A stretch of DNA of 64,000 nt from Lacticaseibacillus chiayiensis (GCF_004123795.1 NZ_MSSM01000005.1:183624-247623); one strand, 5' to 3'; shown: positions 1 through 9,956, counted from the first letter of the stretch. The notes: generated by a model not told the origin, from the sequence alone. Numbers and translations: made by a program.

Positions 1-698
1 TTTAACAGCTCGATGTCTTCCATTGTTTGTGTATAAATCGAATCCTGAGTCAACGGTTCACTGGCAGCCAGCTCACCTTTATCATTAAGCGGTAAAAAGC
101 GATCGGCACCTTCCCGTCGATACAATTCGATTCGGTTATTTACCCGATCGTACAGCCCCTTCAAGCCTTTGCCCATCCCAATCGGCCAATTCATCGCATA
201 ACCTTCAATGCCCAGCAGATCTTCTAACTCAGCAATTAAGTCCAGTGGCTCACGCCCGTCACGATCCAATTTATTCATGAAAGTAAAAATTGGAATGCCA
301 CGTTGCTTGACAACTTTAAACAGTTTTTTCGTTTGGGCTTCAATCCCTTTCGCTGAATCAATCACCATCACAGCAGCATCAACAGCCATCAGCGTCCGAT
401 ACGTGTCTTCGGAAAAGTCCTCATGCCCAGGTGTATCCAAAATGTTAATCCGCTTGCCTTGATAATTAAATTGCATTACCGAGCTTGTGACTGAAATGCC
501 ACGTTTCTTTTCGATTTCCATCCAATCTGATTTGGCAAAATGTCCGGACTTTCGGCCTTTAACCGTCCCCGCTTCACGGATGACGCCACCAAACAGCAAT
601 AACTGTTCAGTAATCGTGGTCTTCCCGGCATCAGGGTGAGAAATAATCGCAAACGTCCGCCGTTTTGCGACTTCTTGTGCTAATTCCTGTGGTTTCAT
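1..698 (-). CDS. prfC: Peptide chain release factor 3 (partial, N-terminal part)
   Basis: Translational GTPase that removes RF1/RF2 from the ribosome after peptide release, acting in the cytoplasm. The frame reads from an ATG at 698 to the window edge, so only about the first 232 residues are present. The G domain is clear: P-loop HPDAGKTT near residue 20, the G3 motif DTPGHEDF, and the G4 motif NKLD. The switch segment [10 protein letters not shown], where EF-G has ERERGITI, is characteristic of RF3. The C-terminus lies outside the window. It is followed downstream of its start by a convergently unrelated CNNM gene read in the same direction. Confidence 0.93.
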   Translation of the reverse strand, partial: MKPQELAQEVAKRRTFAIISHPDAGKTTITEQLLLFGGVIREAGTVKGRKSGHFAKSDWMEIEKKRGISVTSSVMQFNYQGKRINILDTPGHEDFSEDTYRTLMAVDAAVMVIDSAKGIEAQTKKLFKVVKQRGIPIFTFMNKLDRDGREPLDLIAELEDLLGIEGYAMNWPIGMGKGLKGLYDRVNNRIELYRREGADRFLPLNDKGELAASEPLTQDSIYTQTMEDIELL

Positions 699-764
699 TA
701 TCTGATTCCTTCCAAAGTGTTCAAAGTTACTGCCAGTACCTGCTCCAAGTCATTTTGAGCCGCA

Positions 765-2123
765 CTAGCTATCGGTCTCCTTGGACGATACCTCTTTCGA
801 TGCCTCTAAAGTCGGCACATCACTTAAATGAATATGAACGTTGACGAGCCGTGACCCTTCCACTTTACCGGTCGACAACACGACGCCCGGTGCTAGCTCA
901 AGCTTTTCGCTATGATGCGTCGATGGAATCGCGCCAAGCTGCGTCAACACATAGCCGGCAATCGTATCAACATCCGGTACATCCAGACTGGTTTTGAATA
1001 AATCATTGAACTCAGAAATCGGCATCCGCCCGGAAACCACATAGTCAAATTCCGTTTGTTTGGTATAGAGCTGTTCCGCTTGATCCGATTCATCATCAAT
1101 ATCGCCAACAATTTCTTCAAGTAAATCTTCAATCGTGACGATGCCGACAACAACGCCATACTCGTCCAAAAGAATAGCGATTTGCTGTTGACGGGTTTGC
1201 ATTTCCTTCAACAATGCATCTACGGTAATGGTTTCCGGTACAAACACCGGTTCCGTCATCACCGATTCGATTTTAACATGTTCAAATCCAACTCGCCGTG
1301 CCTCTTTGAGTAAGTTCTTGATATGGACAATTCCGATGACATGGTCCTTGTCCTCTTCGTAAACGGGGATTCGTGAGTAAATATTATTTAAAATAGCGTC
1401 GATCGCTTTTTGATCAGGCTCTTCGGCATCGATCATGAAGGCATCTGTTCGCGGCACCATCACTTCACGCGCCATGGTGTCTGACAACGAGATGATTCCT
1501 TCAAACATTTGATATTCATCAGGATCAATGGCACCGGCATTCCTGCCATTTTCAATCATGGCAACCATTTCTTCCCGCGTGACAGACTCGCCTTGGTGAT
1601 TAAATTCCATTGGGGTCAGCTTCATCAAAAGTTGGGTTGATGCCGATAAAAGCCAGACAAACGGGCGCATTAACGCCGCTAGCCAACTAATTGGGGTCAC
1701 ACTCATCTTGGCCACTCGTTCTGCCTTTTGAAGCGCCACTTGCTTGGGATAAAGCTCACCGAAGACAAGCGAAAAATACGATAAAATCAACGTGACTAAA
1801 ATAACTGCTGCTTCATGGGCAAAGGACCAATGGCCAAAAATCGGGGCAATCCGATCCGCCAATGTGGTTGCAGCTGAAGCCGACGCAAAAAATCCGGCAA
1901 AGGTAATGCCGACTTGAATCGTCGCCAGAAACCGGCTGGAGTCCTTCATGATGGCAACTAACTTAGCTGCTTTTCGATCACCCTTGTCTGCCTGTGTTTG
2001 CATCCGGGTACGTGAGCTTGAAACGACCGCAATTTCTGCGGCAGCGAATCCTGCATTAATTAAAGTCAAAAAGATAATGAGGATTAACTGTCCCCATATC
2101 TGACCGTCTGGGTCACTGCCCAT
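765..2123 (-). CDS. CNNM/CBS-domain membrane protein (HlyC/CorC family)
   Basis: Integral membrane protein of the family once called hemolysin-like, now linked to divalent cation (Mg2+/Co2+) efflux or homeostasis. Residues 1 to about 190 form the DUF21/CNNM transmembrane domain with hydrophobic helices near residues 10-30, 65-85, 98-120 and 130-155. A paired CBS module follows at about 210-335, ending with the typical DEYGVVVGIVTIEDLLEEIVGD-type segment, and a C-terminal CorC_HlyC domain covers about 350-435. The full length of 452 residues is normal. ATG start; a weak AAAGG lies 12 bases upstream. Substrate cannot be read from sequence. Confidence 0.9.
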   Translation of the reverse strand: MGSDPDGQIWGQLILIIFLTLINAGFAAAEIAVVSSSRTRMQTQADKGDRKAAKLVAIMKDSSRFLATIQVGITFAGFFASASAATTLADRIAPIFGHWSFAHEAAVILVTLILSYFSLVFGELYPKQVALQKAERVAKMSVTPISWLAALMRPFVWLLSASTQLLMKLTPMEFNHQGESVTREEMVAMIENGRNAGAIDPDEYQMFEGIISLSDTMAREVMVPRTDAFMIDAEEPDQKAIDAILNNIYSRIPVYEEDKDHVIGIVHIKNLLKEARRVGFEHVKIESVMTEPVFVPETITVDALLKEMQTRQQQIAILLDEYGVVVGIVTIEDLLEEIVGDIDDESDQAEQLYTKQTEFDYVVSGRMPISEFNDLFKTSLDVPDVDTIAGYVLTQLGAIPSTHHSEKLELAPGVVLSTGKVEGSRLVNVHIHLSDVPTLEASKEVSSKETDS

Positions 2124-2142
2124 TCAAAAACACAACCTTTCG

Positions 2143-2168
2143 TAAAAAAAACGGGGACTCATCCCCGT
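2143..2168 (-). terminator. Intrinsic terminator after the AI-2E-type permease
   Basis: On the minus strand ACGGGGA and TCCCCGT form a 7-bp stem with a TGAG loop (2151-2168), followed directly by seven T residues (2144-2150). It lies between the permease stop codon and the CNNM gene start, so it probably separates the two transcripts. Confidence 0.85.
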
Positions 2169-2196
2169 AGCTCTATCACTTCAGTATAGCAAGTCC

Positions 2197-3375
2197 TTAT
2201 TTCTTTTTCAATTCTGAATCAGACTGGACCCCGTCCTGTGCAGTCGGCTCCGGCAGTTCTCGCTCATCATCAGAATCTTCGTCATCCTTATGTGCTTGAT
2301 GGAACCGATATAATTCGTATAAGTAAGTAATGACGGTTTTGATCACGGCATAAGTCGGCACCGCCAAAATGGTGCCCATTAGCCCCCATAAATTGCCTGC
2401 CACCATCAGCAAAATGATGATCGTCAACGGATGAATATCCAAAGACCGGCCGATGACGTTAGGATAAATGAAGTTCCCGTCAGTCATCTGAATAATGACC
2501 ACTACCAAGACAACCAGCAAGACTTTGGTCCATCCCTGGGTTGCTGCAATGACCAATGCTGGGGCAATACCGATATACGGTCCCAAATAAGGAATGATCG
2601 TAACCAAACCGGCAATAAAGCCTAGCAGATAAGCGTAAGGCATACCAATAATCAAATAGCCGATAAACGTAAAGGTTCCAACGAACAAACACTCAATTGC
2701 CTGACCGCCGATATAATGCGACAATGTGGCATTCAAGCGCGTGAAGACTGTTGCAACCTCATCATGATAACGCCGGGGCAATAGCCGCTGAATACTTGGT
2801 ACGAAGTTTTCGCCATCTTTGAGGAAGTAAAAAAGCATGACCGGAATCGTAATAATGCTGATGACGATGCTTGCCAAGGAGCCAATCATACCTGGCAATC
2901 CACTTGAAAAGCTGCCTAATACCTGGCTCAACAACTTGCTCGGCGATATTTGTAAACTGGCAACATACTTGCCAATATTAAGCCGCTGATACCAAGTGTA
3001 ATGTGAAGCCTTGCCGATAAAGGAACGCAGCCCTTTTAAGAAATCCGGAATATTAGTGATGAATTGCGTGACCTGGTAAATCAGATTCGGCAAGACCGCC
3101 ATGATAATTAAGCCAATGGCACCAATGACGACTAGGAAAATCAAAAGAATCGAAATATTGCGGCTAATGTGTAGCCGCTGCAACAGCTTGACAATCGGAT
3201 TAAACAAATAGAACAAAAATCCGGCCGACAGAATCGGAATCAGCAACGTTGAAAAGAATGTTGCAACCGGCGCAAATAAGAAAGAGACCTGGGTTAAGCC
3301 GATTACCACGAAAATCAGGACCAACAACTCGACTGACCAGAACATTAATTTTGAATGGCGTAACTTATCAAACAT
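2197..3375 (-). CDS. AI-2E family transporter (PerM-like permease)
   Basis: Polytopic membrane protein of the AI-2 exporter/PerM family; family members export autoinducer-2 or act as Na+/H+ antiporters, and which one applies here is unknown. About eight hydrophobic helices are visible, with the family signature in the C-terminal half (YLGPYIGIAPA and the downstream GNFIYPNVIGRSLDIHP segment). The last 35 residues are charged and acidic, a cytoplasmic tail. The start was placed at ATG 3375 (MFDKLRHSK) because GGGGAGG sits 6 bases upstream; a longer open frame to 3450 has no ribosome site. A terminator follows the stop codon. Confidence 0.88.
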   Translation of the reverse strand: MFDKLRHSKLMFWSVELLVLIFVVIGLTQVSFLFAPVATFFSTLLIPILSAGFLFYLFNPIVKLLQRLHISRNISILLIFLVVIGAIGLIIMAVLPNLIYQVTQFITNIPDFLKGLRSFIGKASHYTWYQRLNIGKYVASLQISPSKLLSQVLGSFSSGLPGMIGSLASIVISIITIPVMLFYFLKDGENFVPSIQRLLPRRYHDEVATVFTRLNATLSHYIGGQAIECLFVGTFTFIGYLIIGMPYAYLLGFIAGLVTIIPYLGPYIGIAPALVIAATQGWTKVLLVVLVVVIIQMTDGNFIYPNVIGRSLDIHPLTIIILLMVAGNLWGLMGTILAVPTYAVIKTVITYLYELYRFHQAHKDDEDSDDERELPEPTAQDGVQSDSELKKK

Positions 3376-3451
3376 AATCGGCCTCCCCAACTTCTTCTCG
3401 CTAGTGTTATAATAGCAAACAATTTCCCAAAACGGAAAGAAGGTTCGCACT

Positions 3452-3886
3452 TTGGAAGTAAAGACAACAACTGCTTTAGATTCACCAATTCATCAAGACA
3501 GCATTCAGATCCGGACACATGTTTTCGTCAAGGAACAGCACGTCCCGGCAGATCTGGAAGTCGACAAGGATGAAGGGAAAGCCACCTATTTTGTCCTTTA
3601 TGACGCTGGCTTGCCTGTTGCCACTGCCCGGATTTTACCGGAAGCAAACGGCTATCATGTCCAACGCGTTGCCGTGGAAAAGATCTACCGCAAGCATGGC
3701 CTTGGCAAAATGGTGCTAACCGCCATTATCAAGTACGCCCGGCAGCACCACGTGTCTTTTTTAAAACTTGGTGCCCAGATTCAGGCAGTCGGTTTTTATA
3801 AAACTTTAGGGTTTCAATTAACGAACCGACCGGAGTTCCTGGATGCCGGCATTCGCCATCGTGAAATGATGCTGAAATTAGACTAA
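3452..3886 (+). CDS. GNAT family N-acetyltransferase (YjcF/ElaA-like)
   Basis: Predicted acyl-CoA-dependent N-acetyltransferase of 144 residues. The N-terminal segment RTHVFVKEQHVP is typical of the YjcF/ElaA branch, and the acetyl-CoA binding motif appears as VAVEKIYRKHGLGKMV at about residues 74-89. The C-terminus carries the common GFYKTLGF motif. It starts at a TTG with GAAAGAAGG upstream. The gene diverges from the AI-2E permease, with only about 75 bases between starts, so the two promoters must overlap or be close. Substrate unknown. Confidence 0.85.
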   Translation: MEVKTTTALDSPIHQDSIQIRTHVFVKEQHVPADLEVDKDEGKATYFVLYDAGLPVATARILPEANGYHVQRVAVEKIYRKHGLGKMVLTAIIKYARQHHVSFLKLGAQIQAVGFYKTLGFQLTNRPEFLDAGIRHREMMLKLD

Positions 3887-3970
3887 ACGGTGCTTTAGGT
3901 TAGTCCGATTAAACCATTCAAATTTGAAAAAAATATGCTTCTAATTTGAATTTATTAGAAGACCATCATT

Positions 3971-3999
3971 GCAAGCAGGCCATGCCTCGCTTGCTTTTT
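3971..3999 (+). terminator. Intrinsic terminator after the GNAT gene
   Basis: GCAAGCAGGC and GCCTCGCTTGC form a GC-rich hairpin followed by TTTTT. It abuts the stop codon of the convergent gene on the minus strand. Confidence 0.75.
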
Positions 4000-4516
4000 A
4001 TTCATATTCGTCCACACCGGTCAACTGCTCCGGATCAATATAAAGACGATAAGCCACCGTTTTAACGACCTCACCATCAAGCAGATAACTTTCCAGATAA
4101 TACGGGTGATCCGTCTGACCTAAACGTTCGGGCAGCGGGTATCCTGCCTGTTCGATGATCTGTAAGCCTTTGTTAAAGCTGGTAGCAAGCGGCAATTCTT
4201 TTGCCAAAACCTGACTAGCCGGTTGCTTCACTTGTCCTGCCGTCGCCGCTGGCAGTTGGAAGCATTCATAAGCTTTTGGTACATCTGTCCCCACTGGCAA
4301 TAAGCTGCCGATCCAGTACAGAAAAGTATCATACGGTGAAAAGATCACCATTGCTGTTCGATTAGGCGTTTCAGCCAGCTGGTCAAGCTGCTTAAACCCC
4401 AGTCGTTGTTCGAAATCCGTCCATGCAGGGCGAAACGTGCCAAGTTGATCGCTACTTTCGGTTGTATAAGCATGACCTGCAAATAATTGTGCAGGTTGTT
4501 GCGGAATTTGTTTCAT
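3998..4516 (-). CDS. Hypothetical protein, possibly GyrI-like effector-binding domain
   Basis: Protein of 172 residues starting at ATG 4516, which has GGAGG 4 bases upstream; the longer frame to 4618 overlaps the upstream gene by 77 bases and has no better site. The central pattern FSPYDTFLYWIGSLLP and the following YECFQLPAATAG resemble the SPF..W...P....Y.....PA..YA layout of GyrI/SRPBCC-like effector-binding (AraC E) domains. No DNA-binding domain is present. It overlaps the end of the DUF402 gene by 0 bases when the short start is used and is probably cotranscribed with it. Function unknown; the domain call is tentative. Confidence 0.6.
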   Translation of the reverse strand: MKQIPQQPAQLFAGHAYTTESSDQLGTFRPAWTDFEQRLGFKQLDQLAETPNRTAMVIFSPYDTFLYWIGSLLPVGTDVPKAYECFQLPAATAGQVKQPASQVLAKELPLATSFNKGLQIIEQAGYPLPERLGQTDHPYYLESYLLDGEVVKTVAYRLYIDPEQLTGVDEYE

Positions 4517-4541
4517 ATTGCCTCCAACATCACTATCGTCT

Positions 4542-5078
4542 TCAGATTCGATGTGCCAATTGCAAATACCGGCGATACCACAAATCCACATAGGCTTGGG
4601 AAAAAGGCCCTTTACCATGGTTAATCCAATCGACCAGCACTTTGACGTTGGCTTTCAAAATGCGATCCGTCGTCGCGGGGTACTGCCACATTTTACGATG
4701 CGCTTCATATTCATCAACATCCAGCAGGCGCTTCTCCCCGTCGGCAAACACTTTGACATCTAAGTCATAGTCAATATATTTCAGTGCTTCCTGATCCATG
4801 GTAAAAGGGGTCGCCAGGTTGCAATAATAGGAAACGCCGCCTTCGCGAATCATCGCAATCACATTGAACCAGTAATGCTTGTGAAAGAAAATAATTGCCG
4901 GCTCCCGCGTCAACCACCGACGCCCGTCAGACTCAGTGACCAGTGTATGATCATTGCAGCCAATCAAGGCGTCTTCACTCGTTTTTAGCACCATCGTGTC
5001 GCGCCAGGTACGATGCAAACTGCCATCATGTTTATAACTTTGAATGGCGAACGAGTCGCCTTCTTTAGGGATCCGCAT
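4542..5078 (-). CDS. DUF402 nucleoside tri-/diphosphatase-like protein (Ntdp family)
   Basis: Cytoplasmic protein of 178 residues matching the DUF402/UPF0374 family, whose staphylococcal member Ntdp hydrolyses nucleoside di- and triphosphates. Family hallmarks visible are the N-terminal [17 protein letters not shown], the [10 protein letters not shown] segment, YYCNLATP near residue 85 and the acidic [11 protein letters not shown] metal-binding stretch near residue 100. ATG start at 5078. Length is normal for the family. Confidence 0.87.
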   Translation of the reverse strand: MRIPKEGDSFAIQSYKHDGSLHRTWRDTMVLKTSEDALIGCNDHTLVTESDGRRWLTREPAIIFFHKHYWFNVIAMIREGGVSYYCNLATPFTMDQEALKYIDYDLDVKVFADGEKRLLDVDEYEAHRKMWQYPATTDRILKANVKVLVDWINHGKGPFSQAYVDLWYRRYLQLAHRI

Positions 5079-5151
5079 AAAAAACCCGCTTTCTAAAATT
5101 CCGTTTTCTATTATAACAAAGCTTATCGGATACCGCTAAAAAACTAGAGTC

Positions 5152-5949
5152 TTAGTCCTCTTCAGCCAAATCTTCCAAAACATCGTCAATAGCATCCAAA
5201 TCAAACCCCTTACGAAACAAAGCTGATTTTACCTTTTGCCTACGGATTCGGTCATCGTAACGCTGCTTTAACCGCCATTGTTTGGCAGCCTCGGCTTTTA
5301 AAAGGGCCAGCTCACTTTCTGCATCCGGTTGCGGATCGAGAATTTCAACCGCGGCAGCAATCGTTGCTTGATCAAAGCCTTTTTGAATCAGGGCAACCCG
5401 CAGTCGCTGTAACTGATCCTTAAACGCCCGGTTTTGATGGTGACGCAGATTTTTTTGACCGGCGCGCACCGCTGCTTCAGTCCAGGTTGTCGATGGGACA
5501 GCAGCCAGTTGCTCGGTTAATAAGTCGGCCGCAATGCCTTTCTGCTCGAGTTTGTGGCGTACCATGCGCGGTCCGGCTTCGCCTATTTTGCTATTGGCTT
5601 CTAAATAACTTTGAACATACTCGGCATCGTTTAAAAATCCCAGCTCGGTCAAACGCTGTAAGACTCGGCTGATGACATCTTCCGGAAGATCTTCTTTTGC
5701 CAACCGTTCCTTGACTTCGTGGCGGGTACGACTTTGGTGATTAATATAATTCAGACCGATCTCCACCCCCATGGCAACGACTTCGCTGTCCTTGATCTGG
5801 GCTTCCTCCGCTGGTGTGAGGATCATCCCCTTGGCAAGTTGATAATTCACCAATGTCGTCTCACTGACCGGAAAGGCATACTCACCATCCAGAAAAATAT
5901 TATAGCGTCCCCGCCGGTGTTGCGCCGTTATCTTTGTAATTTGCCCCAT
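5152..5949 (-). CDS. recX: Recombination regulator RecX
   Basis: Modulator of RecA filament activity. The 265-residue protein has the RecX architecture: three repeated three-helix units, including LNYINHQSRTRHEVKERLAKEDLPEDVI at about 65-95 and LGFLNDAEYVQSYLEANSKIGEAGPRMVRHKL at about 105-135, plus a C-terminal extension typical of Bacillota RecX. ATG start at 5949 with AAAGGTGG about 9 bases upstream. It diverges from the Mga-type regulator at 6022. Confidence 0.92.
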   Translation of the reverse strand: MGQITKITAQHRRGRYNIFLDGEYAFPVSETTLVNYQLAKGMILTPAEEAQIKDSEVVAMGVEIGLNYINHQSRTRHEVKERLAKEDLPEDVISRVLQRLTELGFLNDAEYVQSYLEANSKIGEAGPRMVRHKLEQKGIAADLLTEQLAAVPSTTWTEAAVRAGQKNLRHHQNRAFKDQLQRLRVALIQKGFDQATIAAAVEILDPQPDAESELALLKAEAAKQWRLKQRYDDRIRRQKVKSALFRKGFDLDAIDDVLEDLAEED

Positions 5950-6021
5950 GCGCTTCTGACCACCTTTCTAATCACGTCATCACTTATGTTATACTTTTGA
6001 TAAATAAGATGGAGGTCTGTT

Positions 6022-7542
6022 ATGTTTGAAGCTAGTTTTTTTGACCGTCATAGTATGACTAATTATCAACTATTTCGGGCAATGAAGACCTTGCCACAAA
6101 CAACCATATCGATCAATGCACTTAGCCGCACAACAGGTTTATCATACTCACAAACCTACACGGCATTTCAGACCGTTTTGGTTCAGCTTAATAAAATCAT
6201 TCCTGACAAAGCCGTTGACGAGGCAAATTTTACCCAATTTTTAGAACGTATCACGCTCAACCAGTACCGCTTTGCTTTGCTTAAAGACAACCTGCCTTTT
6301 GAATTCTTTGATGATGTGTTTAAAAATCCGAACCCTGATTTTCACCGATTTAAAGAAAATCACCAGACAAGCGTTTCAACTTTGAGACGCCGTATTACCC
6401 CGTTTCGGGATTACTTGGCGGACAATGGCGTTAGTCTCAACAGCACAACCTGGGCAATCGAAGGTGATGAACTACATATTCGCTTGGCGATGTTTACTTT
6501 TTTTATGCTTGCTTATCGCGGTGCCGGCTGGCCATTTTCGGATGTCCAAGAGCAGCAGGCAAAGCAGCTCTTGACCGAGATCAATCAAGTCGCGCCGAAA
6601 TTTTTGTTGTTACCGGTGCAACCGATGTCCAAGGAGGCATTGGTCATTCTCGCCATTCAGCTGATGCGGATCAAAGCCGGCCATACCTTATTGCCGAATC
6701 GGCGCATGCAGCTGCTTTTTTTCGGCCACGACGATCTGCCGGATTTAATTTTTACCCAATCACGGTTTCCTAATTTATCGGCGTCCGAACTAAAGGCGGA
6801 AAAACAATTTTATTATTTTATGCGCATGTATCTTATGACCGTTACCCGGCAACCGCAAACGCTTGATAAGCAAATCATCGAACATTTTGATGAAACCGAT
6901 AACCTCGTGAATCGATTCGTCTTTGGTTTGCTCAGTCACTTAAACGATCAGCTGCACGAAACCGATCGCCAGCTGATTGCTGAAAGCCAAGTCATGATTG
7001 CCAATCTGTACCGTCTTAGTTTTACCGAGTACGTACTCGATGGACGGTTTAGCCAGCGCATTGATTTTGCCCAATCACCTTATGAAGAAGCCGACAGCAG
7101 TCAATTAGCCACGGAAATCCAACAGTACCTCAAAAAGATTCCTAAATCGATGCCGGAATCCATTTTTGCCGATTTCTCCGAGCCATTCGTCAGCGGCTTA
7201 TATCTTTTGGTGAAGGACAATTATCCCGAACTTAACCGAGACATGCAGATGGTCGTCAACGTTCTCATCGAGCATGACTCGTTTGCCAAACGGGATTTGC
7301 TCAACTTTCTGGATGATTTGGGCTTTATCCGGGTTGTGCCACCTGATACAGCAGTCAAACCGGATCTAATCATCACCACCCTCACCAAGCCAAAACGGGT
7401 GATCCCACGTCTGGGCCACCCGTTTGATCCCGCAACCCCGCTGATTACCTGGATGCCGGAACCGACTGATTTAGATTATTTCCATCTTTATCGCCGACTT
7501 AAACAATTACAACGTCAACACGGTTCATCAGCGAAGTCCTAA
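6022..7542 (+). CDS. Mga-type helix-turn-helix transcriptional regulator
   Basis: Predicted DNA-binding regulator of 506 residues. An N-terminal helix-turn-helix (about residues 15-55, SINALSRTTGLSYSQTYTAF) is followed by a second Mga-like HTH region near 110-130 and a long helical central part resembling PRD-like regulatory modules of the Mga/AtxA class. The C-terminus looks like a degenerate PTS EIIB-like domain. ATG start with GGAGG 8 bases upstream. No obvious target lies next to it: recX is divergent and a small membrane protein is convergent. Confidence 0.75.
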   Translation: MFEASFFDRHSMTNYQLFRAMKTLPQTTISINALSRTTGLSYSQTYTAFQTVLVQLNKIIPDKAVDEANFTQFLERITLNQYRFALLKDNLPFEFFDDVFKNPNPDFHRFKENHQTSVSTLRRRITPFRDYLADNGVSLNSTTWAIEGDELHIRLAMFTFFMLAYRGAGWPFSDVQEQQAKQLLTEINQVAPKFLLLPVQPMSKEALVILAIQLMRIKAGHTLLPNRRMQLLFFGHDDLPDLIFTQSRFPNLSASELKAEKQFYYFMRMYLMTVTRQPQTLDKQIIEHFDETDNLVNRFVFGLLSHLNDQLHETDRQLIAESQVMIANLYRLSFTEYVLDGRFSQRIDFAQSPYEEADSSQLATEIQQYLKKIPKSMPESIFADFSEPFVSGLYLLVKDNYPELNRDMQMVVNVLIEHDSFAKRDLLNFLDDLGFIRVVPPDTAVKPDLIITTLTKPKRVIPRLGHPFDPATPLITWMPEPTDLDYFHLYRRLKQLQRQHGSSAKS

Positions 7543-7553
7543 CCCTTGATGCT

Positions 7554-7934
7554 TTAGTGGACCGGTTTGGCGGTATAGCCGATAAAATAAACTAATGCTT
7601 CATATCCAGCCAACCCCAGAATCACCGCGGTAATCAGTATCGTGTTGTTTAAGTTACTGTTGCGGTTAAACCACAAAAAAGCCACCATTAGAAGCATCAC
7701 AACAAAATAGGCATTTTGCAGGCTGCGATTGATCTGAATTTCAAATTTAGCCTCTGGACTTTGGTAATCAATAGCATGGACTTTGTTCAACCGGCCAACC
7801 TTATAGGTTATTTTGTCGCCGCGTTGGACTTTGAGATCTAACGTTTCGCCAGCGTGTATGACATTTGGCGTGTCGTTTTGCCAAACAGTCGCCGTCATTT
7901 TTTTGCTCATGGTGTTCGAATAAGTAATTTTCAC
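7554..7934 (-). CDS. Hypothetical small membrane protein
   Basis: Protein of 126 residues starting at GTG 7934, preceded by AGGAGG with 7-base spacing. Residues 1-80 are a soluble beta-rich segment with many Lys, Asp and Thr; two hydrophobic helices follow at about 85-102 and 107-124. No recognised domain. It is convergent with the Mga-type gene and divergent from the methyltransferase gene. Confidence 0.65.
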   Translation of the reverse strand: MKITYSNTMSKKMTATVWQNDTPNVIHAGETLDLKVQRGDKITYKVGRLNKVHAIDYQSPEAKFEIQINRSLQNAYFVVMLLMVAFLWFNRNSNLNNTILITAVILGLAGYEALVYFIGYTAKPVH

Positions 7935-8010
7935 AATCAATCCTCCTGAAAGTACATTATACTAGAATTTTTCAGGGATCGTCACCATTTATCAACGTAA
8001 AGGAGTATTT

Positions 8011-9378
8011 ATGGTAACCACAGTTAAAATCGGGCAACGTTTTCCATTGACTATCAAGCGGTTGGATATCAATGGTGCGGGTATCGGCTATTATCAACGT
8101 AAAATCACTTTTGTCACCGGTGCGCTCCCTGGTGAAGTTGTCGTTGCAGAAGTAACGGCGATTTACAACCGCTATCTTGAAGCCAAGGTTCACAAAATCC
8201 GTTCGGCTTCACCGGATCGCGTGAAACCCGCGGAACCGCTTTATGGAGAAATTGGTGGCATCGAATTAAACCATCTTGCTTATCCAGCACAATTACGCTT
8301 CAAACGGGATGTGGTCGCACAGGCCTTGGCCAAGTTCAAACCAGCAGGCTGGCAACATTATGACTTAAAACCAACCATTGGCATGACGCATCCGACGCAT
8401 TATCGCAACAAAGCTCAGTTCCCGGTTCGGGTCATTGACGGTCATGTTCGCGCCGGTTTATACGCGCCCGGTTCACACCACCTTGTCCCATTGACCCATT
8501 TTTTGACGCAGGCGCCATTGACCATGAAAGTCGTGGCTGCTTTGTGTCAACTGCTTGAAGAACTCCAGATTCCGATTTATCAAGAAAAAAATAACGCCGG
8601 CATTGTCAAAACGCTGGTTGTTCGGGAATCTTTTGCAACCGGTGAAGTGCAAGTCACATTCATTACCAATAGCGCTAAACTACCACAGCAAACAAAATTG
8701 GTCGCGGCCATTGCAACACGCTTGCCTATGGTCGTCAGTATTGCTCAAAATATTAATCCAGGCAATACCTCCATCATCTGGGGTAAGGAAAACCGATTGT
8801 TGGCCGGCCAACCTTATATCCACGAGACATTGTTAGGCCGTACTTTTCAGGTTTCGCCGCAAGCCTTTTTACAACTTAACCCGGTACAAACAGAAAGGCT
8901 TTATACGGTCGCAAAAGACGCACTTGAATTGGCACCAGACGATACGCTGATTGATGCGTATTGTGGGATTGGCACGGTCGGAATCAGCCTTGCAAATCGG
9001 CACCAGACAATCTACGGAATGGACACAGTACCTGAAGCCATTGACGATGCAAAGGCAAATGCAGTCCATAACGGCTTCACCAAAGCACACTATTTTGTCG
9101 GTAAAGCCGAGACGCTGTTTCCTAAGTGGCTGCAAGAAGGCATTCAAGCTGATGCCGTGATTGTTGACCCGCCACGCGCCGGCCTCGAGCGTCCTTTTAT
9201 CGATGCCTTGCTAGCGCTTAATCCTAAGAAATTTGTTTATATTTCCTGCAACCCTTCAACGTTGGCACGTGATCTCATCCCTCTGGCCAAACATTACAAG
9301 GTCGCTTGGATCCAGAGCATCGACATGTTCCCGCAAACGGCCCGCTGTGAGGCGGTTGTAAAGTTTACGCGCCGCTAA
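8011..9378 (+). CDS. rlmCD: 23S rRNA (uracil-C5)-methyltransferase RlmCD
   Basis: SAM-dependent enzyme forming 5-methyluridine at U747 and U1939 of 23S rRNA in Bacillota. The 455 residues contain an N-terminal TRAM domain (residues 1-62), a central domain, and the C-terminal catalytic domain with the SAM-binding DAYCGIGTVGIS near residue 316, the DPPRAGLE motif near 388, and the catalytic cysteine and base in ISCNPSTLARD near 412. The iron-sulphur cysteines of E. coli RlmD are not evident, as expected for the Gram-positive enzyme. ATG start with AAAGGAG upstream. Confidence 0.92.
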   Translation: MVTTVKIGQRFPLTIKRLDINGAGIGYYQRKITFVTGALPGEVVVAEVTAIYNRYLEAKVHKIRSASPDRVKPAEPLYGEIGGIELNHLAYPAQLRFKRDVVAQALAKFKPAGWQHYDLKPTIGMTHPTHYRNKAQFPVRVIDGHVRAGLYAPGSHHLVPLTHFLTQAPLTMKVVAALCQLLEELQIPIYQEKNNAGIVKTLVVRESFATGEVQVTFITNSAKLPQQTKLVAAIATRLPMVVSIAQNINPGNTSIIWGKENRLLAGQPYIHETLLGRTFQVSPQAFLQLNPVQTERLYTVAKDALELAPDDTLIDAYCGIGTVGISLANRHQTIYGMDTVPEAIDDAKANAVHNGFTKAHYFVGKAETLFPKWLQEGIQADAVIVDPPRAGLERPFIDALLALNPKKFVYISCNPSTLARDLIPLAKHYKVAWIQSIDMFPQTARCEAVVKFTRR

Positions 9379-9463
9379 TTGCGTCAGGTGAAACAGCAGC
9401 TCCAACATCGCCAAAAGATTCCCTTCATTCGTCACATTCATCCATACAAAGCGGGTTCTTGCC

Positions 9464-9943
9464 ATGAAAATTTATTTTGCCAATGCCCTTTTCAGTCATG
9501 CCGATTTCGATTACAACGCGAAATTGGCCGGCCAAATTCGTGCCGCTGTTCCTGGCGTTGACCTGTATGTGCCTCAGGAAAACGCGGCAATTAACAATAA
9601 AGAAGCTTGCGCCGATTCTAAAATGATTGCCCAAGCCGATACTGATCACCTGGAAACCGCTGATCTGTTGGTAGCCATTTTGGATGGTCCGGTCATCGAC
9701 AATGGGGTGGCCACTGAAATCGGGGTCGCCTATGCCACCAAAATCCCGATTCTCGGCCTTTACACTGACAGCCGGCGTCTTGGTGCGACGAATCAGCAAA
9801 AACTCGACGCCTTGCAACGAGTTGCCGAAAATCAGTTCCATTATCTGAATTTATACACCACTGGCTTAATCAAACTCAACGGTGCCATCTACACCGATGA
9901 AGCAGACTTGGTTGCGGCTATAAAAGCCCGGGCAACTGCTTAA
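9464..9943 (+). CDS. ntd: Nucleoside 2-deoxyribosyltransferase
   Basis: Enzyme that exchanges bases between deoxyribonucleosides in lactobacillar nucleotide salvage. The 159-residue length fits. The N-terminus KIYFANALFS resembles the substrate-binding start of the family, and the catalytic-site region is visible as ADLLVAILDGPVIDNGVATEIGVAYA, with the nucleophile glutamate in ATEIG at about residue 86. It follows rlmCD by 85 bases on the same strand and ends at a strong terminator. Confidence 0.9.
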   Translation: MKIYFANALFSHADFDYNAKLAGQIRAAVPGVDLYVPQENAAINNKEACADSKMIAQADTDHLETADLLVAILDGPVIDNGVATEIGVAYATKIPILGLYTDSRRLGATNQQKLDALQRVAENQFHYLNLYTTGLIKLNGAIYTDEADLVAAIKARATA

Positions 9944-9956
9944 GTCAAAATATCAA

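Noticed and set aside
208..462. Plus-strand frame inside prfC
   Set aside because: Antisense to a clearly conserved GTPase domain; no ribosome site.
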